DNA from: Arabidopsis thaliana
Lineage: Eukaryota; Streptophyta; Magnoliopsida; Brassicales; Brassicaceae
Assembly (NCBI RefSeq): GCF_000001735.4
Contig: NC_003076.8
Location: 16,557,835 to 16,621,834, forward strand
Direction of reading: 5' to 3'
Length of the DNA: 64,000 nt
Shown: positions 1-12,280 of the stretch, piece after piece
How positions within the stretch are numbered: the first letter of the stretch is position 1
Layout of the letters: every line of letters starts with the position of its first letter
The notes under the pieces: model-generated
The model's input: the letters and a program-made list of their open reading frames with translations, nothing else
Told to the model about the DNA's origin: nothing
Database searches by the model: none
Translations under genes and position numbers: made by a program

Positions 1-2589
1 ATGTATAAGAACTATATTATGTATTATTTTTAATTTTATAATATTATTCTATATTTTAAAAAAATGAAAAGTAAAATTGTAAAAATAGATGATTTTAAGA
101 GTTTTTTTAGATAAAATCATTTAAAAAATATTGTGTTTTTCATTTTCATGATTACCAAATTACAAATAATATATTTTCTCATTTTATTTTGTTCACATGT
201 AATATTTGATGGAGAAAAAAACTATATTAGCACGTACGGTCACAGGAGAAAAACTAACTAATGGAAATATATTGCGGTTGGTCAAAAAGATTAAACTTTG
301 GAATCATGCTTTGGTTAGTTGATTATATATTACCCGATATATAAAAATAAAAAGTATTACTATTTTCCTCCATTAACTATATGGTACACGAAGAAGAATC
401 ATTAGTAGATTCTTTAATTTTTTTGTCAACAATTAGTAGATTCCCTTGTACCACTAACTGAAAGTTAAAAAAAAAAAAAAAAAAAAACTTGCTTCATATT
501 AACCTTACCCGGAAAACCAAACTTACAAAAAATAAAAATAAAATCATAAGATCAAGATTTATCACTACATGTCAAATACTCTGCATGTACATTAAGACAC
601 GTGAAATATAAGATAAGGAGAAAAAAACGAAATAGAAGCCTTTCGGTTATAAAATTTAATTATATGAAAAGGAATATTTAGCAACTAATAACCTAGCATA
701 AAAGTTGTAAACCGATGATTATGGGAAAACACATGGTAATGACTAATGATGAAATGCCCATTGCCATTGTGTGTGTGTGTGTATTTTTGTTTTTATTTAC
801 ACTATAGGGCATTTGAAAAAGGCATAGCTAATCATAGCCAAAGAGGTATGGAACATGTTCGACTTTTATCGTTGTTTATACTAATCTCTCTTAAATATTT
901 TTAAGCGACGCATACTACAAATCCAAATGGGATTTATTGATTGTATTAAATTGTGTCATATTTAAGATCCATAATGTATATAATTGACACGAATCCCATG
1001 ATGTAATGGATATATGTATATATAAATGTTACAATATTCGAAGAATGTTTAATGCTTCATATTCTTCAATTTCTTTTTACTTATTTTTCCATATATTGCT
1101 TTGATTGATGAGATTGTACAAGTGTAATTTCCTCTTGTCATGGCATCTCATTTATTCTTTTAAGCTTTAAAGATTAAAAACCTTTGTTTTATCTTGTTTC
1201 CTCGATCTTCCACAACATGATTTGTAGAAATATATCTGACTGGAATTATCGAGAAAACTGCCTTTTAACAAACGAATAACTAAGACAAGAAAGGGTAATG
1301 AGAATAATTTCCCTTATCTTACCAAAAAGACAGAAATTAATAAATGTGTAAGGCTTTTTTTATTTAATAGCTTACGGGAAAAAAAACATAATTTAAAAAT
1401 GAAGATTTCAACATTAATAAATTAAAAGGAGGAAAAAAACTAATAGGAACCGATGAACAAGCTAGTGCTATATCTTTAACCCAAAAAAAAAAAAAACTAC
1501 TGTGTCGATTAGTTCCAAATATTACAATTTTTATATGAATAATGTGGTAACTTAACATGTACCTAAATTCAATTTTTATCTCAATTAATCGAGCCAAACC
1601 AAACCACTGTTTTTTTAGAAAGAAACAACTTGAATTATTTTAACTCAAATACTTAATATATAAAAGAAGAGGGCATAATATATTAAATTGATGATTATTA
1701 AGCTATTGACATATATATATAGGGGGAACATGCTGCCCAATACTTGAATCTTTTTGAAACTTGAAGTTGCTTTGTGTGATAGGTGATTAGTAATACTATA
1801 ATTTATTTGTATTATTGTTGTTGTTTTCTAATTTATTATCATGGTTTACTAATGTCCGTTGGATTTGACATCACCTTTCATATTACCAAAATTAGATTAT
1901 TTATGCTCCTTGGAAGTGCTATTTTTCAGTCCTTTTGAATTTTTTGCTCCACAATGGAAAAGAAACAATTTTAAATACAAGAAAAACACATGTGAGCTTC
2001 TCCGTTTCTTCTTCTGTTTTATTTCTCTTTTCCGATTAGAGGGTTTTATTCAGTCAAATTACCAATTATGTTAAAGGCGTATTTCCTGAAGTGTTACTTA
2101 ATGATAAGAGTTGATTTACTAGAATAATATTATTTAAATTGGGGAAAACTGAATTGTGATTGGCGATAGGAGAAAGGGATATATTATGATATCATAGTTT
2201 AACATTTATATTAATTTTGTCAACAAAGTTTACTGGTCTTTTTCTCCAATTTTACAGAGATAAAAGTCGAATTCGAGCACATCAATTACCAACACGCGGG
2301 ACTGATCAAATCACTCATGCGCACATCTTCCTCAGTATTGCAATAACATTTTGGTTTTTTTTTTTTTTTGGGCAAAAAGAAGTGAGCATTTTTTTCATTC
2401 CTTTGGTTTGGGATCATTCATGCACGTTCATTTGTAGCCGCCATTTATCAATATATCGTTCATCATAATTATTCATGCTCTTTATACTAAACATTTATAA
2501 TTAATATATCGCTCATTTTAATATCATCATATATAAGTCAAACTCGTTTATCATTTGTTTGAAAACGAAAAATAGAAAACAAAAAGAAA
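1..2589. other. AT-rich intergenic DNA, no gene seen
   Basis: Open frames here are short, low-complexity and lack splice-supported continuation. There is an A-rich run near 466-487 and a short GT run near 770-781. Nothing resembling a tRNA, snRNA promoter or conserved protein was seen. Confidence 0.7.
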
Positions 2590-3665
2590 AATTCTTTCTA
2601 ATGCCCTTTTCATGATGCCCCTTTTCAACTCTACCTTTTTGTTTTATCCATTTTTATTTCTACCCTCTTTAATTTTTTAATGACCATTTTACCCTTATTT
2701 GGAAATTGTTTTAGGTTAACAAAATGAAATATTAATATTTTTCGCCTCAAATATTCCAAAACAAAATTTCCCGCCAAAATTTTCCCGCCAAAAACTTTCG
2801 AAAAAATATTTCCTGCCCAATTTTTGTTTTCAAAAATATTTTTCCCGCCAATTTTTTTTTTAGCGGGAAATAGATTTACAAGGAATTTTAAAAGAGCTTT
2901 AAAAGATTTACAAGGGATTTAAAAGGGGTTTTATAAGATTTACAAGGGATTTTAAAAGCGTGATTTACAAGGGATTTTAAAAGCGTGATTTACAAGGGAT
3001 TTTAAAAGGTTTTTAAAAGATTTACAAGGGATTTTAAAAGGGTTTTAAAAGATTTACAAGAGATTTTAAAGGGATTTAAAAGATTTACAAAGGTCTTTTA
3101 AAGATTTTTAAAGGATTTAAAATTGTTTTAAAAGGATTTTAAAATATTTACAAGGGATTTTAAAATAGTTTTACAATATTTACAAGGGATTGTAAATTTT
3201 TAAACCCTTTTAAAATTCCTTGTAAATCTTTTAAAAGTCTTTTAAAATCTCTTGTAAATCTTTTAAAATCTTTTTAAAATCTCTTGTAAATCTTTTAAAA
3301 CCCTTTTAAAATCTTTTGTAAATCTATTTGCCGCCAACAAATATTTATAAGGATTTTTAAAATCATTTTTTTGGCTGAAGAAAAATTTGTTACGAAAAAA
3401 AAATTTGGCGAAAATTTTTTTTTTTGGCGGATTTTTTTTTTTTGCGGGAAAAAAGTTTGGCGGAAAATTTTTTTTGGCGGGAAAAAAAAATTTGACGCCA
3501 AAAAAATGACGGGAAAAGTTCAATTTTCAATTACATGTTTCTATTAGATGAGGGTAATTTGGTCATTTTGTTCCAGAAAAAGAGTATTTTTAAAAATGGA
3601 CGACATAAAAGGGTATTGTTACAAAAGGGTAGTGAAAAAAGGGTAGTTTTGCAAATCTTCTAAAC
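2590..3665. repeat. Long palindromic (foldback-like) repeat with internal tandem motif
   Basis: The left half carries many spaced copies of a motif reading roughly GATTTACAAGGGATTTTAAAAG (about 2870-3190). The right half carries the inverse (TTTTAAAA..CTTGTAAATC, about 3190-3330). Both outer parts hold CCCGCCA / TGGCGGG-rich blocks, and the outermost arms pair loosely: left AATGACCATTTTACCC against right GGGTAATTTGGTCATT. The whole unit is therefore an imperfect inverted repeat of about 1 kb. It has no coding capacity; open frames inside it are low-complexity K/F/N runs. It is probably a non-autonomous DNA transposon with long terminal inverted repeats (Mutator-like or foldback class). I could not fix exact ends or a target duplication. 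Confidence 0.65.
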
Positions 3666-4294
3666 AAAAAATGGTTTTCTAATCTACCTATGGAGTATGG
3701 ACGATCAAACTGTTTTCAAAGTCTAAATATATATATTATATATTGATGAAAACATAAATCAACTAGGGTTTGTGAGCAAACTTTTTTCTCCACAAGAAAT
3801 TTGATGTCGATTTGTATATTCAGTGGGTCATTTGACTTTAGGTAAATGTAATAATTTCCCTAAACTTTTCGTACACTAATAACATGATCACTGATCAGAG
3901 AGAGGATCTTGATCCTCTATGGTTGGGAGAATTAAATAATACTATATATTTTCATGATAAAGAGCATCAAAAATCGAATTTTTAGTCCACTAATCAAAAT
4001 TCTTGTAAAATTGACATCATATAAAGAATCTTATATCCGGGTCAAGTATTTGAAATTAAATTATTAAATTCACTCACACAAAATAGGTAAAGACAATTGT
4101 TAAGTCGTTTTCAATACAGAAAAATAAATAACCAAAAACAATACAGTGTAATTTATTAAAATTTACATTCTTCTAAAATTGATAAATCTGTTTTATTGTT
4201 ATTGTTTTGATGCAATATATAATACAATTAGTGACCAACTAGAATGATATTTTCTTTCAAAGAAAATAAAAAATATCTTCGTCTTAAGAGTCTT

Positions 4295-5719
4295 TCACCA
4301 GAAAAAGGAAGAGGAAGTTGTGTAGTGCAAGAGAGGTTGTTGCACCACAAAGCTGCTCACAGAAGCTTCCTCTTTCTCATGGAGCCCATCCAATTTCTGC
4401 CACCATTATATTAATACATCAGTGATGGATATTTATTAATAATAACACATTTGACAAACTATAATATACTAGTCCTTTTCATTGCAATTAAATTTATTTA
4501 TTGAAAATACTTTTTCTTTAACCGTGAAGTGAAAGCTCTACGTGAATTTTTTTCATATTGAATTTCGAAGTTTTAGTATCGTATGAAATTTTTTATCGTC
4601 TAGAAATGATCAAATTTGAACCCGAGATATGATACGACGATACAAGTTCATCGTTTTCTTTTGTGTTAGTTTGATTAAAAATATTGGAGAAGAAACCTAG
4701 CTGTTGAATATGACTTACCCAAAGCTCGGAGTCGTCATCTTCAATGTTGGGGATTTCTACAACTTCGTCATTGCGTGCAAATCTACCACGTATTCGAGGT
4801 CTACTGTCCGCCAATGTTTTCCGGCATGCATACTTCATTTCCATCCAAAAAAAAAAGTTTACAATAAAGCCTTCAAAAACTGAAAATGCACTAAAAAAAA
4901 AAAATTTGATTATGTAGTACAAAATAGTTACCTTAATAGTTTTGGTAAAGTTTCTCTGGTTTCGTTTAGCTCTGTACTTTGATATTTTCTCTTTACGTTC
5001 TTCTGCACTGTAACGTCCCACCTTGAAGTTCTGTTCCTCTGAAAACGGCATCGTTGAGTTTTCAGACGATCTCTGCATTTCCATATTATTCTGAAAACCA
5101 AATTAAAACTCAAAACTTTTAGTAAAAAATTACATAAAAGAAAAAACAGAGCAAAGCATAAAACAGAGACCTGCAAATCTCCGGTGCTGTAGACACGTCG
5201 CATCTGACTGGAAAAGAAAGCATTTTCCGGGGAGCTCAAGTTATTGTAACTAAGGTTTGAAGAATCCATCATCGGAATGTTGAACGGAACCTGAGTTTGT
5301 TTCCCCTCGACCGAATTGCTGCTAAAGCTTCTCTGCATATATCTCCCTGAATTCTCTATGGTACTGTAGCTTCGTGCCATTGTTGCCGCCTGATTATGAC
5401 CGTCGAAGAACTTCTCTGTTTTGACGGCGTCGGAGATTTGGAAATCTGAGAAATTTGGATATAATCCGGTGGGAATATGCTGAGAGAGACTTAGGGTTCC
5501 GAGAAGATCACTTGGAGGTGATGAAGAGAGAATGTGTTGAGGGGTAAAATGGTCAAAAATGTTGAGTGATTCTTCAACAGAGTAAAGTTCATTGTTGCAG
5601 AACAAATCTGTAGTTGTTGTTGTGTCTGAAGAAAACATATCTGGACTCGAATTTCTGAACACTGAGGAAGAAGATGAAGACGAACCATCAAAGATATAGA
5701 AATCTGTAGAAGAATCCAT
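4295..5719 (-). CDS. CCT-domain protein
   Basis: Four exons: 5719-5171, 5090-4932, 4832-4719 and 4396-4295. All have GT-AG borders and all are phase 0, giving 307 residues. The CCT domain (about residues 209-257) is split by intron 2. It runs from RYSAEERKEKISKYRAKR through the basic stretch into YACRKTLADSRPRIRGRF. CCT domains occur in CONSTANS, TOC1 and related nuclear regulators and bind DNA with NF-Y subunits. This protein has no B-box or response-regulator domain, so it belongs to the CCT-only (CMF) class. The N-terminal half is Ser/Asp/Thr-rich and probably disordered. The last exon encodes a 34-residue tail ending SSSFFW. I recall this as At5g41380. Target genes and function are not known to me. 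Confidence 0.93.
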
Positions 5720-6290
5720 TTTTTCTTTTAAGTGATGAGTAAAAAAAAAATCAGTTTATGTTCTGTCTCTGTAGTAACACTCTCGTGATGTGAATTTCTG
5801 TTTTACCAAAAATGGCAAAAAGTAAAAAAGATTTCCACAAAAGTTTTTTCTTTGGTTTGTGAGTTTCTCTGTTTCAGAACCAAGACATGACAGGTGAAGT
5901 TTCTTTTGTCTGGTGGGCAATGTGTATTTATAACGGCGGAAATATTTGAGTTTTATAAATATGTCCTTATACATTATTGATTTTATGGATTTCTTTATAA
6001 TGTTTTGTATTCTTACATTTTTAACCCAAAATGCTTACGTCCAAATAGTTTAATTTAGAATCTACTTGGTCTCTCTGTCTTTTTGATGTATGATGTGAGC
6101 AAAAGCTCCTTTTTGGTTGTTATATTACTATTCAAATCTTACGTTTTAGAATCCAATTCCACCATTGGCATTGTTGTTGAAAATGTACTTTTAGAGTATA
6201 TAAATATTCGAGAGAATTTCATTTTGCAATCAACATTTTGTTTATTTGCAGCTACTAATTTTTTAAAAATATCCTACACATGGACCCTTC

Positions 6291-6400
6291 GCCTTATTAA
6301 GAGTCTTTCGCGAGAAAGAAGAAGAAGAAGTTGTGTGTATTGCGCGAATGAGACTGTTGCACAACAAAGATGCTCATAAAAGCATCCTCTTCCTCATTAG
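6291..6400 (-). pseudogene. Displaced copy of the CCT gene's last exon
   Basis: On the minus strand this segment aligns with the terminal exon and stop region at about 4282-4381, in the same orientation but about 2 kb away, upstream of the parent gene's promoter. Shared text includes TTAAGAGTCTTTC, GAAGTTGTG and GCACAACAAAG. The peptide retains EEE..S.FVVQQ, matching KEEASVSSFVVQQ of the parent. The parental stop and splice acceptor are not preserved, and the reading frame runs on to both sides (66-residue ORF at 6297-6497). It looks like a solitary exon relic left by local duplication. Whether it is transcribed cannot be seen here. Confidence 0.7.
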
Positions 6401-7741
6401 TTTGGTCACAAAGGTCAATATTCTCTCCATTGTCGAATATGAGAATTTCGCGGTAATATGAATCATTTACTACTACCTGTGAATGGTACATTGGCAATAT
6501 ATATACAAGTTGAAATGTGTTTAAGCCTGACCCTTCAAAGCTTCAAAACCTATGAGATAACCAGACTGCCTACAATGGTAAAGAATCTTTGTTTATTTTT
6601 GCATTAGGAATTTCAAATTCGAAGCTGCATTACAGAATTTGGTCCAACTAGGAATACACACGTGTTCTAGTCTGGATTCGTAACACCACTATTCCTTTAT
6701 ATGATGTTTGGGGCACACCATCCTACACAGTTAAAAGTGACCTTTAAACTGAACCTACCAATCATACAATGTATTATAAGTTCAATCATTTGCAATATAC
6801 CATCGACTTAAAAAAAAGTACCAAATTCTGTTGCCATCAGGCGTTCAAACTCTCTACTGGGTCTTTCTATATATATCGGATACAAACATAACCCTTTGCG
6901 TTTTGATAGCTCTCGCAGCATCCACACCATAGGCCAAGAAAAAAAAATTGTGATCGATAAAGTGCATGCAAGCAGAACCTAACAATCATACAGTCTAAAT
7001 AGCCTAGCTTCATGAGACTAGCTGCAAAATGAAATGTATGAGCTAGCATGAGTACTGAATGCTATATAGTGCACGCACCCTAGCTAAAATGATGATTATA
7101 AAAAGTCAGACAACTCCTTAATTAAACATAACGGCAACACACTCTCAACTATGAGCGCTCGCATATGACTCTAGTGCAATGGTTCTTGTATTCGATCTGC
7201 ATCACATACTAAACAAACTAGTATTTTATAATTAAAAAAAAATAACTACTATTTGATAGTTCTACATAGTTTTTTCTTCAGTATTCTTTTGAAAGGTAGT
7301 ATTAAATGGAATTTCAAAGGCGTTAGTCCATCGACATTTTGAAATTTTAAAAAGGGTTAAATTGTCAAATAAATATTTATTAGATTATTCTGAAATTTCG
7401 GCATCTCCGATGGGTCAAAGAGTTTTCATTGGTTGAATGAAAACTCTAGAAGAGCGAAATTCAAGTCCAGACATTAAATTTTAAAAAAACAAAAACAAAA
7501 AAGGAAAGAAAGAGAAAGCGAGTAAAAATAAGTTTGTAAAGTTCGTTTGTTACCAAATCAAGCAAAGAAAGAAAAAAAATGAATGTTTAGCGCGTGTAAC
7601 GCTTACTTGATTTTGTTACCATTTTTGAATTTTTTTGGGGAATAATTTTCATAGTTTGTTTCTTCTTTGTTCTGTGGGGGTATTTAGCGAATTTCTGGTG
7701 ACGAGAATTGTGTGGTTTGATCGTGGTAAATTATCAAAGTT
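6401..7741. other. Intergenic region / PLAC8 gene upstream
   Basis: AT-rich with no supported ORF. The last 200 bases, including the purine-rich stretch near 7490-7585, presumably hold the promoter and leader of the plus-strand gene that starts at 7742. Confidence 0.5.
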
Positions 7742-9419
7742 ATGGCGCGTTCGCAGGATAAGCTTGATAAGATGCAACTCCGGCAAAGTTACCGGAATTT
7801 ATGGCACTCCGATCTCATGGGCACCGTCTCGGCGGATACTCCATGTAATTATCCCTCGCTATATAAATATTCGAAATTTGCTATTTATTTGGTTATAGAA
7901 TTGATCAAATAATTAATTCTCATTTGTTTTTCTTATAAATTTGGTTTCTGCAGATTGTTTCTTCTCGTGTTTGTGGTAAGTTGTTCTTATTCCTCACTAT
8001 CGATTTCATTAAAACTTTTGATATGTGGCTTTCTTGATTCTAGCCCAAGAAATAGAGTTTTAGAGAATCTTATCAATATCTTGTGTTATTAGTGGATCAC
8101 TGATTTTAAATTTTTGTTGAAATATTTTGTTCGTCTTTTAATGATTTCTATATAATATAGTTCAAATCCGGTGCTATTCAATATCACGTTTAACACGTTT
8201 TTGTTATTCAATGGTTACTCCTTGTAGTAGATTAGAACCTTTGTCACTGGATGTTTTTGGTTCACATCTAAATCTGCCTTTGATTCTGATTGTAGTGGAC
8301 CTTGCGTTTCATACTTACTTCGGAAGAGAGCACTTTATAATGACATGTCAAGGTATTGAAGCCTACCATATGTAGAATTGAACAATGAGATTTGTTTCTT
8401 CTGTTTCTCATAAACAATGTTATTGTGTTTTGTTTTGTGAAGGTACACTTGTTGTGGTGGTTACATGCCTTGTAGTGGTAAGTGTGGAGAAAGCAAATGC
8501 CCTCAATTTTGTCTTGCCACCGAGGTACAAAATAAAGCCTTTGATGTTCATGTCGATAAACAAAATGAGATAACTTGTGATAGAATCTTTCTCCTAAAAA
8601 TCTTTATTTGATTTTGTTAAGATTTCACTTTTTTTTTATGATCTTGTGGTTTTGACATTTCTTTAGGTGTGTCTCTGTTTCGGGAACTCTGTGGCATCTA
8701 CTCGTTTTATGTTGCAAGATGAATTCAACATCCATACAACAAAATGCGACAATTGCATAATTGTACTCCCTACTTTCCCTCTTTGTTATCACTTATTCAC
8801 TTTCGTCTTATACATGTTTGTGTGCGTCAACATTTTCCCATCTTCTTTCGTTGTTTTGTAGGGATTTATGTTCTGCCTCAACCAAATCGCTTGCATTTTC
8901 TCTCTTGTCGCTTGCATTGTTGGAAGTGATGAACTCTCTGAAGCGTCTCAGCTTCTTTCTTGCTTGGCGGATATGGTCTATTGCACGTATGTATTATCCC
9001 TTTCTCAATTTCCATGTCGCTGACATGCTTTCACTACATCAAATTTAGCCAAATGGCTCATACCAAATGTTTATTATTGCTGATTCTGTATTTTCCTCTT
9101 GATTTTCAGGGTTTGTGCGTGTATGCAGACACAACACAAGATTGAGATGGACAAAAGAGATGGTTTGATTAGTCCTCAACCAATGTCAGTGCCACCAGCT
9201 CAGCAAATGTCTCGCATTGATCAACCGGTCCCTCCCTATGCCGGTTACCCTCCAGCCACTGGTTATCCCCAGCATTACTATCCACAGCCTGGCCATGGTT
9301 ACCCTCCTGCTCCAGGCTATCCACCTCCCGGTCACGGTTACCCTCCTGCACCGGGCTATCCGCCAGCTCCGGGCTATCCATCGGGATATCCACCAGCACC
9401 AGGATATCCTTCAAAGTAA
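7742..9419 (+). CDS. PLAC8-family membrane protein with PGYPP repeat tail
   Basis: Seven exons (7742-7844, 7954-7975, 8296-8352, 8443-8524, 8667-8762, 8862-8986, 9110-9419) give 264 residues. Exon 2 is only 22 bases. The Cys-rich core contains CFFSCLCGPC, then a run of Cys pairs (YTCCGGYMPC, GKCGESKCPQFC). A hydrophobic stretch (FMFCLNQIACIFSLVACIV) is the likely membrane segment, and VCACMQTQHK closes the PLAC8 fold. PLAC8/Cys-rich proteins include FW2.2/CNR growth regulators and PCR metal transporters; this one belongs to a divergent, longer subgroup. The C-terminus has about seven tandem PGYPP/GHGYPPA units, like those of annexin-type and rhodopsin-like Pro/Tyr-rich tails. The ATG at 7742 is the only one that opens the core in frame. 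I recall At5g41390; biochemical role unknown. Confidence 0.92.
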
Positions 9420-10035
9420 TAAGAACGTTAACCAAAATCTCAATCTTCGAATCAAAGTTGTAATATCATCCTTGGTATGTTCTAATTACTTTGCAAGTAT
9501 ATTATCCGGTTTGTTGTCTCATCTATTTTCTGTTTTTTCTCTTAGATATGAACCATTAACTCTAGAATACCATATAATGTATATTAGTTGTGACCTTGGT
9601 GTATGATATCTATCTATGTTTAAATTTATACGTTCCAGTTATGATTCTCTATTTCCAAAGATTTGTTGGTCTACCAAACCGGTTAAGGTATTACCGATTG
9701 TCAACTTGTGCAAACAATGGTACGTTCCACCGTGGATCCATTGGAGGATGAGCTCTTGATTAATCAAAAATAAATAATGACAATTTGTGACACTAAAAAT
9801 ATAGTTAGTGCTAAGTATTCGAGCATCTTTTTTTCTTGGCTTTAGCCTTTCTAGTCAAAGAGGGTCAGATCCCCACCATATATTAGTTAATTTTTCCGGA
9901 TATATTAAAACTTGAAACAGAGATTTCCTATTTTTGTTTGAAATACATCTTTTTTGCCAATATTAATTGCCTCAAATTATTGCAAATTAATCTTTAAAGT
10001 TAAACAATATTTTTATTAAACTTTATGTAAATAGT

Positions 10036-10110
10036 AACATATCTACGAAACAATACTCTTTTCTACTATTTCTTCAAAACACTAAAAAAGTATTGTTTGG
10101 TAGATATGTT
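10036..10110. repeat. Near-perfect small foldback (27-bp arms, 21-base loop)
   Basis: Arms 10036-10062 and 10084-10110 are inverted copies matching at 25 of 27 positions (core AACATATCTAC / GTAGATATGTT). Looser pairing continues outward for about 20 bases. The predicted transcript is a MIRNA-like hairpin on either strand. It could equally be a tiny MITE. I do not recognise a known miRNA. Confidence 0.6.
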
Positions 10111-10624
10111 AAAAATTACTATATAAAATAAATTCATTTATTATCATACCCGACTTTCTAAAAGTTTCAAAAATTGGTATGAGTTCCGATATAAGATTCT
10201 TTCGTATATCTACGTAAATTTTTATTATATTTATAAAATGGTATTTTCAATTGGTATTCTCTAAAAAAGTAAAACGACAAAGTAATAGTTAGTGTTATTC
10301 TAAGAAGAAGAAGAAAAAAAGAAAGTCATTAACCTACTTGGTGTTACAAGTAAGTAACTTTTTTTTTGGTTCGCATATATACTCCATCATTTGGTTACAC
10401 CTTTTTTCTCCTTCTTTCAGTTTTTATAAGTCTAGTATTCTAGTCTATAACTCTACAATATTATCATTTATAAATAGACGCAATTATCAGTTTTTTTGGA
10501 AAAAGGTCTTTGTTACTTTGATGGTGTAATAGTAACCGAAAGCTTAAAATGATTAGAAGCGTGTGGGGCTTTTCCTAATTGGGGGGTTTGAAAAATAGGC
10601 ACAAGCGCAGACAATCCTACGGAC

Positions 10625-10634
10625 GCCACGTGGC
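10625..10634. promoter_or_regulatory. Perfect palindromic G-box GCCACGTGGC
   Basis: A ten-base palindrome with the CACGTG core bound by plant bZIP (GBF/HY5/ABF) and bHLH (PIF) factors. It lies in a convergent intergenic region rather than an obvious promoter, so its relevance is uncertain. Confidence 0.4.
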
Positions 10635-11749
10635 AACAGCTGAGCATATTCCACTTAAGGAGAAGTCTTCTTTGCTTAACGTTTGGACCTCTCACTGTGG
10701 ACTCTCCCAGTTCTTATTTCTTTTTCCTCCAACAATTCTAATTCGCTAAGACTATGTGGTCTTGAAAATTAAAAATAATATGATGATCTTCAAAATCATA
10801 TCTAATCATACCTAATTTGCATCATGATAAGATCATGAAACTATACCATCAATTTTTTTATTCAAAAACTTCTCGAAGCTAAAAAAAAGAAGAGTAAACC
10901 ATATAACTAATCTTAAAAAGAAATGATAGAGAACGAATAAGATGGCTAGATTATGGACTAAGCTGAGAATCAATTGAATGATCCAATATGTTGTTGTTTG
11001 TGAAATGAGAACAGAGGAAAAAGAGAAGTATGAGAGGCGAAAGAATTATGCTTTCGAGGACGGGAACAAAAAAAAAAACCAACACAATCAGAGATGTTCT
11101 AGTCAAGTGTTCGTCGAATGTTACGTGGCAGCATGAATGTCCCGTGTGTATGCATAAAATGATGTATAAATTAGGTATGTGCACGTATTCTATGTGACAG
11201 AAATTGTATCCAATATTTAATAATCATCTACGAGTAACTTAAATGGTCAAATGCAAAGACCTCAACGTAAAGAAAATACTCAACTGAAATAGTTAATTTT
11301 TACCAATTTGTTAGACCGGCCTTTCCACATACTGTGGCTCAGTGAATTGATCTTTATCGCAAAAAACTGCAAGAACCATTTTAGGATAAGTAAAGGGGTA
11401 AGTAAAATATTAATATCAGGTCGACAAGGTTCCATGAAAGGTTAGACCAAAAAGTATGACTAATTGACTATCTTGTCAGGATAGCCAAGTAAAAAATAAT
11501 TATTTCACTCCCTCCAAAGCTGGAGTAAAAAGAGTCTATAAATAGTAAAATTAAGATTTCCATTCATTTCTTTTTTTTCCTCAACGGATAATACAAATTT
11601 CATTCTTCTAATTTACTAAGCATCACCACCTATAATTTTATATTTACATATATCAACCACTCAGCTAAAGATTAAACAAAAAAAAAAAAAAAAGATAGAA
11701 ATTAATTTTCTCATTAGTAGAAACTAATTCCACCCAAACAAGAAAGATT

Positions 11750-12280
11750 CTAATTTGATTCTGCGAGAAGTTCAGATTCAGACCAAACTCGTTGGTTAAA
11801 AGCAACTTGTAACTCATCAGAAATAAACGGCGTTCTACAAAGTGGACACGTCATCTGATTATAACCCATCATCCAACGGTCTAAACAGCTCCGGTGAAAT
11901 ATGTGTTGACAATTCGTCAGCCGTCGGATCTCGTCATCGTTCTCGAACTCGTGGAGGCACACCGCGCAGCAATCGGATCCGGATCCGAATCCGGGTCGAG
12001 TTAGCTCCGAGAATCTGATGACGGGCAAGATTTCTCCAGCTAGCCTCGCCGCCACTGGGAAGAAAAATGAGCTTTCTTGGTGATGATGCGCCGCCGTGGA
12101 CATATACGGTGGTTCCAGCCATGACGATGACGATGAAACCGGGTCGGATTCGAGAAAGTCGGGTAGACCCAATATCCGAAAACCCGTGTCTATGAGTGTT
12201 CGTATTAAGCCTAAGAGAGAGAGTAAGTGAAGGAAGATTCTTGGGAGGAGGAGCTCAGTGTACCCCACCGGATAACCCAT
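11750..12280 (-). CDS. BRH1-like RING-H2 E3 ubiquitin ligase
   Basis: A single-exon gene of 176 residues. The N-terminus is hydrophobic (ELLLPRIFLHLLSLLGLI), fitting a membrane anchor. The RING-H2 finger is at about residues 104-150, with C-x2-C (CAVC), C-x-H-x2-H-x2-C (CQHIFHRSC) and C-x2-C (CPLC). The Trp after the second Cys cluster (DRWM) is at the usual E2-contact position. Overall layout matches the brassinosteroid-responsive RING-H2 (BRH1) subgroup, which is intronless, about 170 residues and anchored at the N-terminus. The expected role is E2-dependent ubiquitination at a membrane; substrate unknown. I recall At5g41400. Confidence 0.93.
   Translation of the reverse strand: MGYPVGYTELLLPRIFLHLLSLLGLIRTLIDTGFRILGLPDFLESDPVSSSSSWLEPPYMSTAAHHHQESSFFFPVAARLAGEILPVIRFSELTRPGFGSGSDCCAVCLHEFENDDEIRRLTNCQHIFHRSCLDRWMMGYNQMTCPLCRTPFISDELQVAFNQRVWSESELLAESN

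Larger units (their letters stand above)
9420..11749. other. Convergent intergenic region
   Basis: Lies between the 3' ends of a plus-strand and a minus-strand gene. It holds the foldback at 10036-10110 and a perfect G-box palindrome near 10625. No ORF here has support. Confidence 0.6.

Noticed and set aside
3263-3523. Two overlapping minus-strand ORFs rich in F, K and N
   Set aside because: They are low-complexity frames inside the right arm of the palindromic repeat, not genes.
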